From Bacteroidales bacterium Phil12 (GTDB lineage: Bacteria; Bacteroidota; Bacteroidia; Bacteroidales; P3): DNA of 41,961 bases. Location of the stretch: positions 1 through 41,961 of the forward strand of contig NWBO01000090.1 of NCBI GenBank assembly GCA_002633275.1, read 5' to 3'. The notes under the pieces were generated by a model. That model was given only the letters and a program-made list of their open reading frames with translations, did not search any database and had not been told where the DNA came from. Of this stretch, positions 1 to 7,860 are shown in pieces. Each line of letters starts with the position of its first letter. Position 1 is the stretch's first letter. Both the position numbers and the translations under genes were made by a program.

Positions 1-24
1 GACCTCGTTGGTGTCCGTTATAGA
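1..24 (+). repeat. Left copy of 24-bp terminal inverted repeat
   Basis: The first 24 bases are the exact reverse complement of the last 24 bases of the window (41938-41961); the match ends at base 25 (g here, a in the other copy). The left copy lies in frame within the wecA-like gene and encodes DLVGVRYR, part of the conserved DD-containing motif of that family. It could be a recombination site, a shared sequence where an assembly broke, or a chimera junction; the sequence alone cannot say. Confidence 0.9.
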
Positions 25-786
25 GCCAAATTCGTCGTCCAAATATTGTGCGGTATCTTACTTGTTGCCGGTGGCATTTGGGTAAATGATCTACATGGAG
101 TTTTATGGATTCACCAAATACCTGCATGGATAGGCTATCCTTTAACGATACTACTTGTTGTATTTATCATAAATGCTATCAATTTAATAGACGGCATTGA
201 CGGTTTGGCGTCAGGCTTATGTGGTATTGCGTGTTTATGTTTCGGAATAATATTCTTTACCATTCATCAATATATCTTCGCCATTATTGCTTTCGCCTCC
301 TTCGGCGTACTTATACCTTTCTTTTACTACAACGTTTTCGGTAATCCAAAAAAACATAAGAAAATATTTATGGGCGATACCGGAAGCCTTACTGTTGGTG
401 TAATTCTTTGTATGCTTAGCATTAAACTCGTAACCTGCGATTCTCAATTTGCAGAATTTTCTATCAACCCGATGGTCGTGGCATTCTCCCCATTACTCAT
501 CCCTTGTTGTGATGTCATAAGAGTTTATCTGCATCGTGTCAGAAATGGTAATAATCCTTTTCTGCCCGACAAAAACCATATTCATCATAAATTGCTCGCC
601 ATAGGTATGAAACAACGTACTGCCATGATTACTATTGTCGCACTCTCGGTAATTTTTACACTATTAAATTCTTTGCTCGCTTATCTGAAAATAAATGTCA
701 ATAGCATCTTCGCTGCCGATATTATCATCTGGACCATCGCTAATATCATACTCTCCAAAATCAAAAATAATATATATAAACTTTAA
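1..786 (+). CDS. wecA: WecA-like UDP-GlcNAc:undecaprenyl-phosphate GlcNAc-1-phosphate transferase (5' partial)
   Basis: Membrane enzyme of the MraY/WecA family, which moves a HexNAc-1-phosphate (GlcNAc in WecA) from UDP onto undecaprenyl phosphate and so starts polysaccharide repeat units. The frame is open from base 1, so the N-terminus is missing; the window starts inside the family's DD motif. Visible motifs, counted from base 1, are NLIDGIDGLASG (about 60-71), MGDTGS (about 124-129) and the His-rich PDKNHIHHKL (about 189-198). Between them are several hydrophobic spans, including the C-terminal one. About 261 residues remain of the usual 330-370. wecC follows 31 bases downstream. Family is certain; the exact donor sugar is inferred from wecB, wecC and wecG in the same locus. 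Confidence 0.9.
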   Translation, partial: DLVGVRYRAKFVVQILCGILLVAGGIWVNDLHGVLWIHQIPAWIGYPLTILLVVFIINAINLIDGIDGLASGLCGIACLCFGIIFFTIHQYIFAIIAFASFGVLIPFFYYNVFGNPKKHKKIFMGDTGSLTVGVILCMLSIKLVTCDSQFAEFSINPMVVAFSPLLIPCCDVIRVYLHRVRNGNNPFLPDKNHIHHKLLAIGMKQRTAMITIVALSVIFTLLNSLLAYLKINVNSIFAADIIIWTIANIILSKIKNNIYKL

Positions 787-817
787 GTTTATTTACGCAA
801 ATCAATTATTTAGAATA

Positions 818-2023
818 ATGAAAGCATGTTTTATGGGCTTGGGCTATATCGGACTGCCCACAGCCATTATCGCCGCTAAACACGGCGTACAGATTATCGG
901 TGTTGATATAAACCCGAAAGTTGTTGAAATGACCAATCAAGGTCATCTTCATATCATCGAACCCGGCATTGAGGAAATGCTAAAAGAAGTTGTGGCTAAC
1001 GGTATGCTCAAAGCATCTACAACTCCCGAAGAAAGCGATGCCTATTTTATGGTAGTACCTACACCGTTCAAAGGTAATCACGAACCCGATGTCAGCTATG
1101 TTGAAGCAGCAACACGTGCCGTTATTCCATTCTTGAAGAAAGGCGACCTTTATGTAATCGAATCAACTTCTCCTGTCGGCACTACCGAGATGATGACAAA
1201 GATTATTTTCTCAGAACGCCCCGAACTTGAAGGCCAAATCTACATTGCCTATTGTCCCGAACGCATTCTGCCCGGTAATGTTATCTACGAACTGGTTCAC
1301 AACGACCGTGTTATCGGTGGCACGAACCCTGAATCGTCCGACAAGGCCATCGAGTTCTATTCGCAATTTGTCACCGGCACACTCCACAAGACCAACTGTC
1401 GCACGGCTGAGATGTGCAAACTGACTGAAAATTCCAGTCGCGACGTGCAGATTGCTTTTGCCAACGAACTCTCACTCATTTGCGACAAGGCAGGGATTAA
1501 TGTATGGGAACTTATCAATCTTGCAAACAAGCACCCGCGCGTCAATATCCTGCAACCGGGCTGCGGCGTGGGCGGACATTGCATAGCGGTCGATCCTTAT
1601 TTCATCACTGCGGAGTTCCCTGCCGAATCGAAGATCATCGCCAACGCCCGCGAAATCAACAATTACAAGGCATTCTGGTGTGCCGAAAAGGTGAAAAACG
1701 CTATGCTCGAATTTGAGTTGAAGAACCACCGCAAACCGATTGTCGCCATGATGGGCTTGGCATTCAAACCTGATATAGACGACCTCCGCGAAAGTCCAGC
1801 AAAATACATCTCCACAAAGGTTATGCAGAGTTGTAACAACGCCGATATACTTGTCGTTGAACCAAATATCAAGGAGCACAACGTCTTCAAACTTACCGAC
1901 TACCTTGAAGCCTACGACAAAGCCGATATTGTTGTATTCCTTACTGCCCACACACCTTTCAAGTCTTTGGAATGGAGTGATGACAAGGTAATTCTCGACT
2001 TCTGCGGAATATTTAAAAGATAA
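818..2023 (+). CDS. wecC: UDP-N-acetyl-D-mannosamine dehydrogenase
   Basis: Oxidises UDP-ManNAc to UDP-ManNAcA with two NAD+ in the cytoplasm; it belongs to the UDP-glucose/GDP-mannose dehydrogenase superfamily. I start it at ATG 818 (MKACFMGLGYIG), which puts the dinucleotide-binding GLGYIG at residues 7-12; the open frame runs further upstream but into wecA. The catalytic Cys is about residue 255 in GVGGHCIAVDPYF. 401 aa is normal. The family is clear from sequence; the ManNAc assignment rests on similarity to WecC and on WecB and WecG being encoded at the far end of the same run of genes. A UDP-GlcNAc dehydrogenase (WbpA type) is the main alternative. Confidence 0.88.
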   Translation: MKACFMGLGYIGLPTAIIAAKHGVQIIGVDINPKVVEMTNQGHLHIIEPGIEEMLKEVVANGMLKASTTPEESDAYFMVVPTPFKGNHEPDVSYVEAATRAVIPFLKKGDLYVIESTSPVGTTEMMTKIIFSERPELEGQIYIAYCPERILPGNVIYELVHNDRVIGGTNPESSDKAIEFYSQFVTGTLHKTNCRTAEMCKLTENSSRDVQIAFANELSLICDKAGINVWELINLANKHPRVNILQPGCGVGGHCIAVDPYFITAEFPAESKIIANAREINNYKAFWCAEKVKNAMLEFELKNHRKPIVAMMGLAFKPDIDDLRESPAKYISTKVMQSCNNADILVVEPNIKEHNVFKLTDYLEAYDKADIVVFLTAHTPFKSLEWSDDKVILDFCGIFKR

Positions 2024-2027
2024 TACA

Positions 2028-2138
2028 ATGAAAGAAATCTTTGAGTATATACGCTCTGATTATTACCGATATACACTCGATTGGTTCTCGAAACAAACAT
2101 TGTGGTCAGAAATCCTACCAAATGGAATTCAAACTTAA
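2028..2138 (+). pseudogene. Remnant of a serine acetyltransferase-like gene
   Basis: ATG 2028, five bases after the wecC stop, opens a 36-codon frame starting MKEIFEYIRSDYYRYT. This resembles the N-terminus of serine O-acetyltransferase-type hexapeptide enzymes common in Bacteroidota polysaccharide loci. After about 16 residues the similarity I recognise ends and the frame soon stops at 2136. No hexapeptide repeats follow in any frame. I read it as the 5' stub of a gene lost by recombination; it could instead be a short translated leader. Confidence 0.5.
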
Positions 2139-2271
2139 CAAAGTAACAACAATACCACTGCAACACACAGTCCGCAAATCGCCAGTTTTGCGGCTAATTT
2201 ACGATGAGAATCACTCGCCTGACAGGTAATATGCCCAAACTTTCAATCAATATAAGCGAATAGCAAAGAAA
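2139..2271 (+). other. Non-coding junction with a second possible gene stub and a small hairpin
   Basis: This stretch between the stub at 2028 and wzx has no long frame. It holds a 7-bp hairpin, CCGCAAA at 2172-2178 and TTTGCGG at 2187-2193, without a T tract after it. At 2231-2263 there is a ten-codon frame reading MPKLSINISE then stop; MPKxSxxIP is a very common start of GT2 glycosyltransferases, so this may be the stub of another lost gene. The evidence for that is only a few residues. Confidence 0.35.
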
Positions 2272-3591
2272 ATGGTGGATACAATCAAAAAAATACGTCA
2301 AAGAATTGAAAATTCTGACATAGGTCGTAGAATGGTTTCAGGGGCTTTTTGGAGTTTCTCAGGCACAGCTATAGCTAAGTTTATTGTATTGGTGGCAAGT
2401 ATTCTATGCGCTCGTATATTGGGTAAAACTGAATACGGTGAATTTGGTATGATACGTTCTACAATCAATATGTTTGTTGTCGTTGGTACAGCAGGTATGG
2501 GACTAACCGCAACAAAGTACATTTCCGAATATAGAAAAGTAAAAAAAGAACGTATTGGCAGTATATTTGTTTTAACCAATAGTTTTGCCATTTTTATGGG
2601 TTTAATTGTGTCCTTGATTATATTGTTTGCTGCTCCATATTTAGCTGAGCATACACTTAAAGCCCCTCATTTGGTAAATGGCTTACGCTTAGGTGCTTTA
2701 TTGCTATTTATTTCCATACTCAATGGGGCGCAAAATGGGACTTTGGCAGGATTTGAAAATTTTCGGTCTATTGCACTTAATACACTCTATGGAAGTATAG
2801 CCGAAGCTTCTTTTATGCTAGTTGGGGCTTGGTTGTATGGGGTATCAGGAGCAATATTAGGTTTTGGCTGTGGATTCGTTGTACTTTTCATTTGCAATCG
2901 TTTTTCCATACATCGTACTATGCAAAAAGAAGGTATCTCTATTTCATATTCTTCTTTTCGGCGTTCCGATTTATCTTTGTTTTACAAGTTCAGTTTACCT
3001 GCGGCTCTTTCTTCTCTAATGGTTACTCCTACATTTTGGATAGTTCGATCCTTGCTTGTCCGTCATAATGGTTTTGATGAATTAGCCATATTTGAAGCTG
3101 CTGATCAATGGAAAGTAATCATCCTTTTTATTCCCAGTGCAATAAGCCAAGTTGTACTACCTATTCTTTCCGGAACTATTGCTGAGGGAGGAAATAAGTT
3201 TTGGAAGGTCTTAAAAATAAATCTTATGCTTAATGGAGGCGTGGCTTTTACATTGGCTATTGTCGTTTCTTTGCTTAGTCCTTGGATAATGCAAATGTAT
3301 GGCTCTAATTTTGTGGATTATTATACCTTGATATACTTGGCAGTTTCAACAATATTTACTGCTTTGGCTAATGTGGTAGGATTATCCATATCCAGTCGTG
3401 CCAAAATGTGGGTTGGATTTGGCTTTAATTTGCTTTGGGCAATTATGACCATTATATTTAGTTTATTGTTTGTAAGTAATGGCTTAGGGGCATCGGGAAT
3501 TGCATTGGCATTGCTTTGCGCTTATGCTGTTCATACTTCATTACAATTATGCTATTTGAGGCATATAACAAAACAGAATCTCCATCTATAA
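2272..3591 (+). CDS. wzx: Wzx-type polysaccharide flippase
   Basis: Integral membrane protein of the MATE/MOP polysaccharide transporter family, expected to move undecaprenyl-PP-linked repeat units across the inner membrane. The 439 residues show about a dozen hydrophobic spans, and the start has the family look: GAFWSFSGTAIAK at about 25-37 and ARILGKTEYGEFG at about 50-62. Length is normal for Wzx. It is followed 15 bases later by the Wzy-like gene, as expected for a Wzx/Wzy-dependent locus. Its base composition is visibly more AT-rich than wecC just upstream, as is usual for serotype-specific genes. A second, different flippase is encoded at 40072-41520. Confidence 0.9.
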   Translation: MVDTIKKIRQRIENSDIGRRMVSGAFWSFSGTAIAKFIVLVASILCARILGKTEYGEFGMIRSTINMFVVVGTAGMGLTATKYISEYRKVKKERIGSIFVLTNSFAIFMGLIVSLIILFAAPYLAEHTLKAPHLVNGLRLGALLLFISILNGAQNGTLAGFENFRSIALNTLYGSIAEASFMLVGAWLYGVSGAILGFGCGFVVLFICNRFSIHRTMQKEGISISYSSFRRSDLSLFYKFSLPAALSSLMVTPTFWIVRSLLVRHNGFDELAIFEAADQWKVIILFIPSAISQVVLPILSGTIAEGGNKFWKVLKINLMLNGGVAFTLAIVVSLLSPWIMQMYGSNFVDYYTLIYLAVSTIFTALANVVGLSISSRAKMWVGFGFNLLWAIMTIIFSLLFVSNGLGASGIALALLCAYAVHTSLQLCYLRHITKQNLHL

Positions 3592-3606
3592 CATTGAGCT
3601 AACATA

Positions 3607-4920
3607 ATGACAAAACTGATAGAAGGAAAACATAAAAGCATTTACGTATATCTTCTCCTCGCCTTAATGCTTGGTAGTCTAATGTTGGGTTATATCCATA
3701 CATTAGTAGTGGCAACAATATTTATATTGTACTTTTTTGTTATTTTGAACAAGTACGAAAAAGGTGTTGTATGTGCATTTTGCTTATGTAGTCTTTTAGG
3801 TTTTTTTTTGATATTGTGGAAAATCCCACTACCAGGAACGGTAATATCTTTTGTTATACTTTTGTTGTTTGTCCGCAAGGATGTTTTGAGTATGTTCAGA
3901 AACAATCTTTCCCTGCGTTCGTTTCTGTATCCTGTTTACATTCTGTTTGTGTTGTTCATATTATATCTTCTTACCGGTAGAACAGAATATTCCGATGAAA
4001 AGATGCGAGTAATGATAGTAAATTTCATTGTATCTGGAATCGGTTTATTGCTCTTGGTATCTTTTAAGAATATCAATATGCAGAAACTTGCTCCTATATT
4101 TTTCATTGAATCGTGTTTTTGGATAGTTTTTGGTATTGATACATTTAGAAACTTTCAACCGTCTAATTTATTTGATTTCTCTTTCTTCCGTAAAATGTGT
4201 ACTTCTACAAGCACAGATGATGTTTTATCCATTTCGTACCATACTGTCGGTTTGGCATCTCTTTCTGCCTTATCTTATTTTCTTTGTGGTAAAAAGAAAT
4301 TGAAAACGGCAGATTACATATTTGTCTTATTGTGTTTTTGGGTTATGCTAATTTCCGGAGCGCGTCAGGCTATTTTTGGCGGATTCTTAGTGTTATTTGT
4401 CTATATAACCACAAGCAAAGGCAGTTTCAAAATATCAAGATTGATACTATCAATACTTTTTCTATGCGTAGCTTATTATATTTTGCAATCTTTACAGATA
4501 GATTATTTGCAAGATATATTTTCTTCTTCCAAGGATTTTGACAGTCGATTAAATAGAAATTACGATTATCCATTGGATATTATCCGAAACAATTTTCTGT
4601 TTGGCGTAGGTTTCGGTAACTATTACAACCCTTTTACCGAAGAGATATATCCGCATAATATCTTCTTAGAAATTTTTTGTGAGTTCGGCTTTATCGGTTT
4701 CTGTCTATTAATGCTTCCTATCGTATTTTTTATATCAAGCCGCAGATTCTGTTTGAGGAATAAATTGGCAAATGATGCATCGGGGCTAATTCTGTGGATG
4801 CCGTTTTTAGTACGAGCCTTGATTAGTGATGATTTGAGTGGAAATATAGTAGTGTTTTCCTCATTCTTTATCTTTTTCTATAATAGTGGTATTTCTCAGA
4901 GAAAAATATCTGGACTATGA
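3607..4920 (+). CDS. wzy: O-antigen ligase/polymerase (Wzy-like) membrane protein
   Basis: 437-residue polytopic membrane protein with many hydrophobic spans and, in the C-terminal half, the features of the O-antigen ligase/polymerase (Wzy_C) group. SGARQAIFGGFLV is followed by a long extramembrane loop with GVGFGNYYNPF and YPHNIFLEIFCEFG; a His in a PHN context in this loop is typical. Expected role: periplasmic polymerisation of repeat units delivered by Wzx. It cannot be told from a ligase by sequence alone; the position after wzx favours polymerase. There is a run of nine T at 3801-3809. The last four bases overlap the next gene (ATGA). Confidence 0.75.
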   Translation: MTKLIEGKHKSIYVYLLLALMLGSLMLGYIHTLVVATIFILYFFVILNKYEKGVVCAFCLCSLLGFFLILWKIPLPGTVISFVILLLFVRKDVLSMFRNNLSLRSFLYPVYILFVLFILYLLTGRTEYSDEKMRVMIVNFIVSGIGLLLLVSFKNINMQKLAPIFFIESCFWIVFGIDTFRNFQPSNLFDFSFFRKMCTSTSTDDVLSISYHTVGLASLSALSYFLCGKKKLKTADYIFVLLCFWVMLISGARQAIFGGFLVLFVYITTSKGSFKISRLILSILFLCVAYYILQSLQIDYLQDIFSSSKDFDSRLNRNYDYPLDIIRNNFLFGVGFGNYYNPFTEEIYPHNIFLEIFCEFGFIGFCLLMLPIVFFISSRRFCLRNKLANDASGLILWMPFLVRALISDDLSGNIVVFSSFFIFFYNSGISQRKISGL

Positions 4921-6074
4921 ATTTAATATATGTATGTAGTGGTGATGTTTCTGTGTTTGAATCTCAGGTTTTAGAATTGTTGGTTCAACTACAAAGGGAG
5001 CAAATACAAGTATCATTGCTTTTGGGTTATAAGAACTTGGAAGAAAAAGAGAGTTTGCGTAAGAAAATAGCGAATTATCCCAGTATTCCTGTATATTGGA
5101 AGAAATCTTATCCTTGTTATCCTTTTTTTGAAAGATCAGCGATTTCGTCTCTTTACAAAGGATTGCTCCAAATTCCGAACTTCTCAAACTCTGTAATACA
5201 CGTACGTTCTGAAATGACAGGCTATGTGTTGAAGAAAATATTGCTTAAAAAGAATTTGACGAATAGGGTTGTTGTCGATATACGTGGATTGGTATTAGAG
5301 GAGTTGAGATATATAATACACTCGTGTTCCGTTTCTGCGTTTCGGAAATTTGTAAGTAAAATACAAATCGGCTACTTTAAAAAAGTATATGCAAAATTTT
5401 TTGCACCGGATAATCAATGCAATATGGCAATAACCTCTGTTTCTCCATTAATCAACAAATACATACAAAAGCATTACCCTTCTTGTAATTATACATTATC
5501 TTTTCATCCTAACGTTGGAGGTTCTCGATTTGTTTATAATATTGCAGCCCGTAAGAAAATTCGTACAGAATTAGGAGTTAGAGATGACGAACTAATGGCA
5601 ATTGCATCATCAGGTGGAGGAAGTGTATGGCAAAAGGACTTTATGTTAATTAAGCATCTAAGTAAAATGAGTATTTTTATATTAAATCTTTCCAAAAATG
5701 ATTGTGGAGTAAATAATGTCATGACCAAAACAATTCCTTTCGCTCAAATGCCCGATTATTTATCTGCTGCCGATATGGCAATTTTGTGGCGTGATGATGT
5801 GTTGATGAATAACGTTGCATCGCCCTCCAAATTTAGTGAGTTTGCAGTAATGGGATTATATGTTATTCATAATAAATCTGTGGCAGTGGCTACAAATTAT
5901 ATACGTCTAACTCATAACGGTTTATTGTTAGACGATGTAAAAGAACTTACCGATGAAATGCTTAATAAAAATGATATTTTTCTACAACGTCAAAAACGAA
6001 TTGATGAAGGTCGTGAGTATTTTTCTGTGGAAAACATAGTGAAATCTTACATAGCAATGTATAAAAATTCTTAA
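4917..6074 (+). CDS. Glycosyltransferase, GT4-like
   Basis: 385 residues, start ATG overlapping the previous stop by four bases, so translationally coupled. The N-terminal half begins MNLIYVCSGD and carries a Rossmann-like pattern. The C-terminal half has the shape of a GT-B donor domain, with QMPDYLSAADMAILWR (about 276-291) and SKFSEFAVMGLYVI (about 302-315), where GT4 enzymes bind the nucleotide sugar. The usual EPFG-type Glu motif is degenerate (KFSEF). Donor and acceptor are unknown; it should add one sugar to the repeat unit made by the left locus. It is the last gene before the repeat array and the HU genes. Confidence 0.72.
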   Translation: MNLIYVCSGDVSVFESQVLELLVQLQREQIQVSLLLGYKNLEEKESLRKKIANYPSIPVYWKKSYPCYPFFERSAISSLYKGLLQIPNFSNSVIHVRSEMTGYVLKKILLKKNLTNRVVVDIRGLVLEELRYIIHSCSVSAFRKFVSKIQIGYFKKVYAKFFAPDNQCNMAITSVSPLINKYIQKHYPSCNYTLSFHPNVGGSRFVYNIAARKKIRTELGVRDDELMAIASSGGGSVWQKDFMLIKHLSKMSIFILNLSKNDCGVNNVMTKTIPFAQMPDYLSAADMAILWRDDVLMNNVASPSKFSEFAVMGLYVIHNKSVAVATNYIRLTHNGLLLDDVKELTDEMLNKNDIFLQRQKRIDEGREYFSVENIVKSYIAMYKNS

Positions 6075-6458
6075 AAGAGTATTAACCGCTTTTCTGTCTT
6101 ATCTTCCCGACATTCTTCCACGTTTCATCGCGAAAACCCTTTATCTTATTTTCGTTTTGCCTTATGGTAAGAGTGAATTTGCTTTATGGTAGATATGAAA
6201 AACCTTAGGTTTTTAGGGCGAAACTTTACTGCAAAAATTAGGAATATCGCTCATAAAATGAAAAACATCGTTCCTAAATTCGAAAACATCAATGCGGAAA
6301 GGTCAAAAAGTCCCGACTTTTTAGGGTGAAAAGTCCCGTCTTTTTGTGGTGAAAAGTCCCGACTTTTTAATACCTCCCAATGCGTTTTTCTGAATTTACA
6401 AAGTGCTTTTCCTAATTTGCACACCCTTTTTCGGTCAAATCAAACACTTGGATGTATT
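6075..6458 (+). promoter_or_regulatory. 384-bp intergenic region with palindromic repeats, upstream of HU triplet
   Basis: No gene fits here. The stretch holds one isolated palindrome (6198-6214, AAAAACCTTAGGTTTTT, 8-bp arms) followed by a tandem array at 6305-6368. The part around 6240-6322 resembles the region upstream of pglF read on the minus strand: both share the 17-mer GAAAACATCAATGCGGA (6283-6299; 21076-21092 on the + strand), and both contain GGAAAGGTCAAAAAGTCC. It therefore belongs to a dispersed non-coding element family. A leader or regulatory role for the HU genes is inference. Confidence 0.6.
6305..6368 (+). repeat. Tandem 23-bp palindromic repeats (3 units)
   Basis: Three units spaced exactly 23 bp (GTCCC begins at 6310, 6333 and 6356). 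Each is an A-tract/T-tract palindrome, with AAAAAGTC-CC-GACTTTTT as the best copy at 6305-6322, joined by spacers of the form xGGGTG/xTGGTG. The middle unit has an imperfect right arm (GTCTTTTT). The spacer and period match the arrays at 37511-37597 and 21099-21137, although the palindrome core differs from the one at 37511. The copies on one helical phase suggest a protein-binding array or strong transcript hairpins. Confidence 0.85.
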
Positions 6459-6890
6459 ATGGAACTTGAAATCATAAAGCGAGAAGTGTTCATTACTGAC
6501 GCACAAACCACTCAAACTAAGTACGTGCTTGCCCTACCGCGTAAAAATGCGTGGGATATGGAGACGGTGAGCGGGTTGATTGCAGGACGCACAACGCTAT
6601 CCAAAGCCGAAGTGGAGTTCGTACTCAGAGAGTTGGAAGATGTGATGGTCGAAGCCTTGCAACTCGGTGCAGGTGTGGAACTTGGCGCACTCGGTAAGGT
6701 CGAACCCTCCCTGAGCAGTGCCGCCGTCGATACGAAAGACGATATAAGTCTCGAAAATATCAGAAAAGTCAATCTTATATATAAACCCTCTAAGCGTATC
6801 AAACGCATTCTCAAAGGTTTGAACTTTGAAATAAATCGCCGCAAGCCTTTATCGGATAATGATAATAAAGGTAGCAAAAGCGAAAAATAA
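6459..6890 (+). CDS. HU/IHF-family DNA-binding protein, first of left triplet
   Basis: 143 residues from ATG 6459; an upstream in-frame TTG at 6417 would extend it but the matching gene at 36970-37377 does not support that extension. The HU fold is recognisable: a helix pair (VSGLIAGRTTLSKAEVEFVLRELEDV), then GAGVELGALGKVEP, then LENIRKVNLIYKPSKRIKR, with a basic C-terminal tail. HU/IHF proteins bend and compact DNA. Three such genes in a row directly after a repeat array and before polysaccharide genes occur again, on the other strand, at 36034-37377. A local regulatory or architectural role is inferred; in Porphyromonas gingivalis an HU gene is known in the capsule locus. Confidence 0.82.
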   Translation: MELEIIKREVFITDAQTTQTKYVLALPRKNAWDMETVSGLIAGRTTLSKAEVEFVLRELEDVMVEALQLGAGVELGALGKVEPSLSSAAVDTKDDISLENIRKVNLIYKPSKRIKRILKGLNFEINRRKPLSDNDNKGSKSEK

Positions 6891-6935
6891 TTTTATGAAC
6901 AATTAACTGCTTTATCCGTGTGTAAGAACAAATTT

Positions 6936-6943
6936 TATATTTG
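6936..6943 (+). promoter_or_regulatory. Possible -7 promoter box for the second HU gene
   Basis: TATATTTG at 6936-6943 fits the Bacteroidota -7 consensus TAnnTTTG and lies about 40 bases before the start at 6983 in the 92-base gap between the first two HU genes. No convincing TTTG -33 box is found about 20 bases upstream, so the call is weak. Confidence 0.35.
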
Positions 6944-6982
6944 GATAAGGCTCATTTACAAATAATTAAAACCATTTAGATT

Positions 6983-7387
6983 ATGGCGTACATTTATAAA
7001 AAAGTTAAGAAAAAGATTTCTGTCGGCAAAAATCCGGGTGAAAAATATTTTGCCGCAATGGTAAGCGAGGGAAAAGCAAGCAGCAAGCAGGTTTGCGAAC
7101 TTATCGACAAAGACTCAACAATTTCGGCAGCCGATGCGGAACTTCTTTTCCGTGCCTTAGGCGAAGTAGTAAGCGAAAACATAGAAATGGGTCGCGGAGT
7201 GAATTTGGAGGGTCTCGGAGTATTCTCTCCCAATCTGAAAACGCAGGGACAATCTACGGCTGATGAAGTTACGGTTGACGATATCAAGAAAGTAACGGTC
7301 AATTTCCGCCCTTCCTCCACGTTGAGAAAGGCTATGGAGCAAGCACCGGTGAAAGAAAGTTCAAGGTTTAATTTAATGCACGTTTAA
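6983..7387 (+). CDS. HU/IHF-family DNA-binding protein, second of left triplet
   Basis: 134 residues starting MAYIYKKVKKKISVGKNPGE. This N-terminal extension before the HU core is typical of the HU-like group of Bacteroidota. The core runs from about residue 32, with STISAADAELLFRALGEVV, GRGVNLEGLGVFSPN and IKKVTVNFRPSSTLRKAM. It is clearly the counterpart of the gene at 36426-36830 (MAYEYRKVKRKISLGKDPGE), sharing the same start, core and KESxxxxxxH(V/I) tail. It is separated by four bases from the third HU gene, so the two are probably co-translated. Expected to bind DNA as a dimer, possibly with its neighbours. Confidence 0.85.
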   Translation: MAYIYKKVKKKISVGKNPGEKYFAAMVSEGKASSKQVCELIDKDSTISAADAELLFRALGEVVSENIEMGRGVNLEGLGVFSPNLKTQGQSTADEVTVDDIKKVTVNFRPSSTLRKAMEQAPVKESSRFNLMHV

Positions 7388-7390
7388 GAG

Positions 7391-7786
7391 ATGATACAAT
7401 ATACGGTAGAAAAAAGAATAAATCCGATGGATAAATTAAATCCGAAGTTTTATCCTAAGATAGTGCGCGCCGCAACGCTTCAAACCGATGAAATTGCCAA
7501 CCTTTTGCAGAGCCGTACGACATTGGATAAGAGCGAAGTGTATTCGTTCCTTAAAGCCTTTGCAAATGCGGTGCAGTTCCTTATCACGCACTCATATACG
7601 GTGGAAGTTGAGGGTCTTGGTATTTTCACTCCCGCAATCAAAGCCAAAGCGGTCGATGATTTGGGGGATTTGACGGCAAAGACAATACTGAAAAAAGGCG
7701 TCAATTTCCGTCCGACAGCCAAGATGACCACGCGACACAAATCCATCGGCTTTGAAAAAGCCAATTTGGACGTGGAACATATATAA
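7391..7786 (+). CDS. HU/IHF-family DNA-binding protein, third of left triplet
   Basis: 131 residues starting MIQYTVEKRI. HU-like core with FYPKIVRAATLQTDEIANLL, SRTTLDKSEVYSFLKAF, YTVEVEGLGIFTPAIKAKA and TAKTILKKGVNFRPTAK. The gene at 36034-36423 has the same EVEGLGIFTPAIKAKAV and TAKTILKK blocks, so the two are close paralogues. Gene order (long, MAY-type, MIxYT-type) is the same in both triplets. The different N-termini of the three proteins in each set suggest distinct, conserved roles rather than recent tandem copies. Confidence 0.85.
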   Translation: MIQYTVEKRINPMDKLNPKFYPKIVRAATLQTDEIANLLQSRTTLDKSEVYSFLKAFANAVQFLITHSYTVEVEGLGIFTPAIKAKAVDDLGDLTAKTILKKGVNFRPTAKMTTRHKSIGFEKANLDVEHI

Positions 7787-7827
7787 GGAACGAGAAAAAG
7801 AACCGCCGTGGGAAAGTGTAAAGCAGG

Positions 7828-7860
7828 CAGCAATAGAGCGGATTTTCTACTCTATTGCTG
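7828..7860 (+). promoter_or_regulatory. Strong hairpin between HU genes and glycosyltransferase
   Basis: CAGCAATAGAG (7828-7838) pairs perfectly with CTCTATTGCTG (7850-7860) around an 11-base loop. An outer pair CCGCC (7803-7807)/GGCGG (7864-7868) could extend it. No T run follows, so it is not a classical terminator. It lies in the 96-base gap before the GT start, inside the apparent operon; an attenuator, processing site or protein-binding element are all possible. Confidence 0.6.

Noticed and set aside
695-817. N-terminal extension of wecC from 695
   Set aside because: The extra 41 residues overlap wecA and precede the dinucleotide-binding motif that family members have at their start; ATG 818 is the better start.
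3801-3809. Run of nine T in the wzy-like gene as a second slippage site
   Set aside because: The frame is intact across it, it encodes ordinary hydrophobic residues, and T runs of this length are expected in an AT-rich membrane protein gene.
6305-6322. Palindromes read as plain rho-independent terminators
   Set aside because: Single A-tract/T-tract palindromes could end transcripts, but several in exact 22- or 23-bp tandem with conserved spacers and fixed orientation are not needed for termination; the two clear terminators in the window look different.
6305-6368. CRISPR array
   Set aside because: Units are short, palindromic and 23 bp apart with near-identical spacers; there are no unique spacers of normal size and no cas genes.
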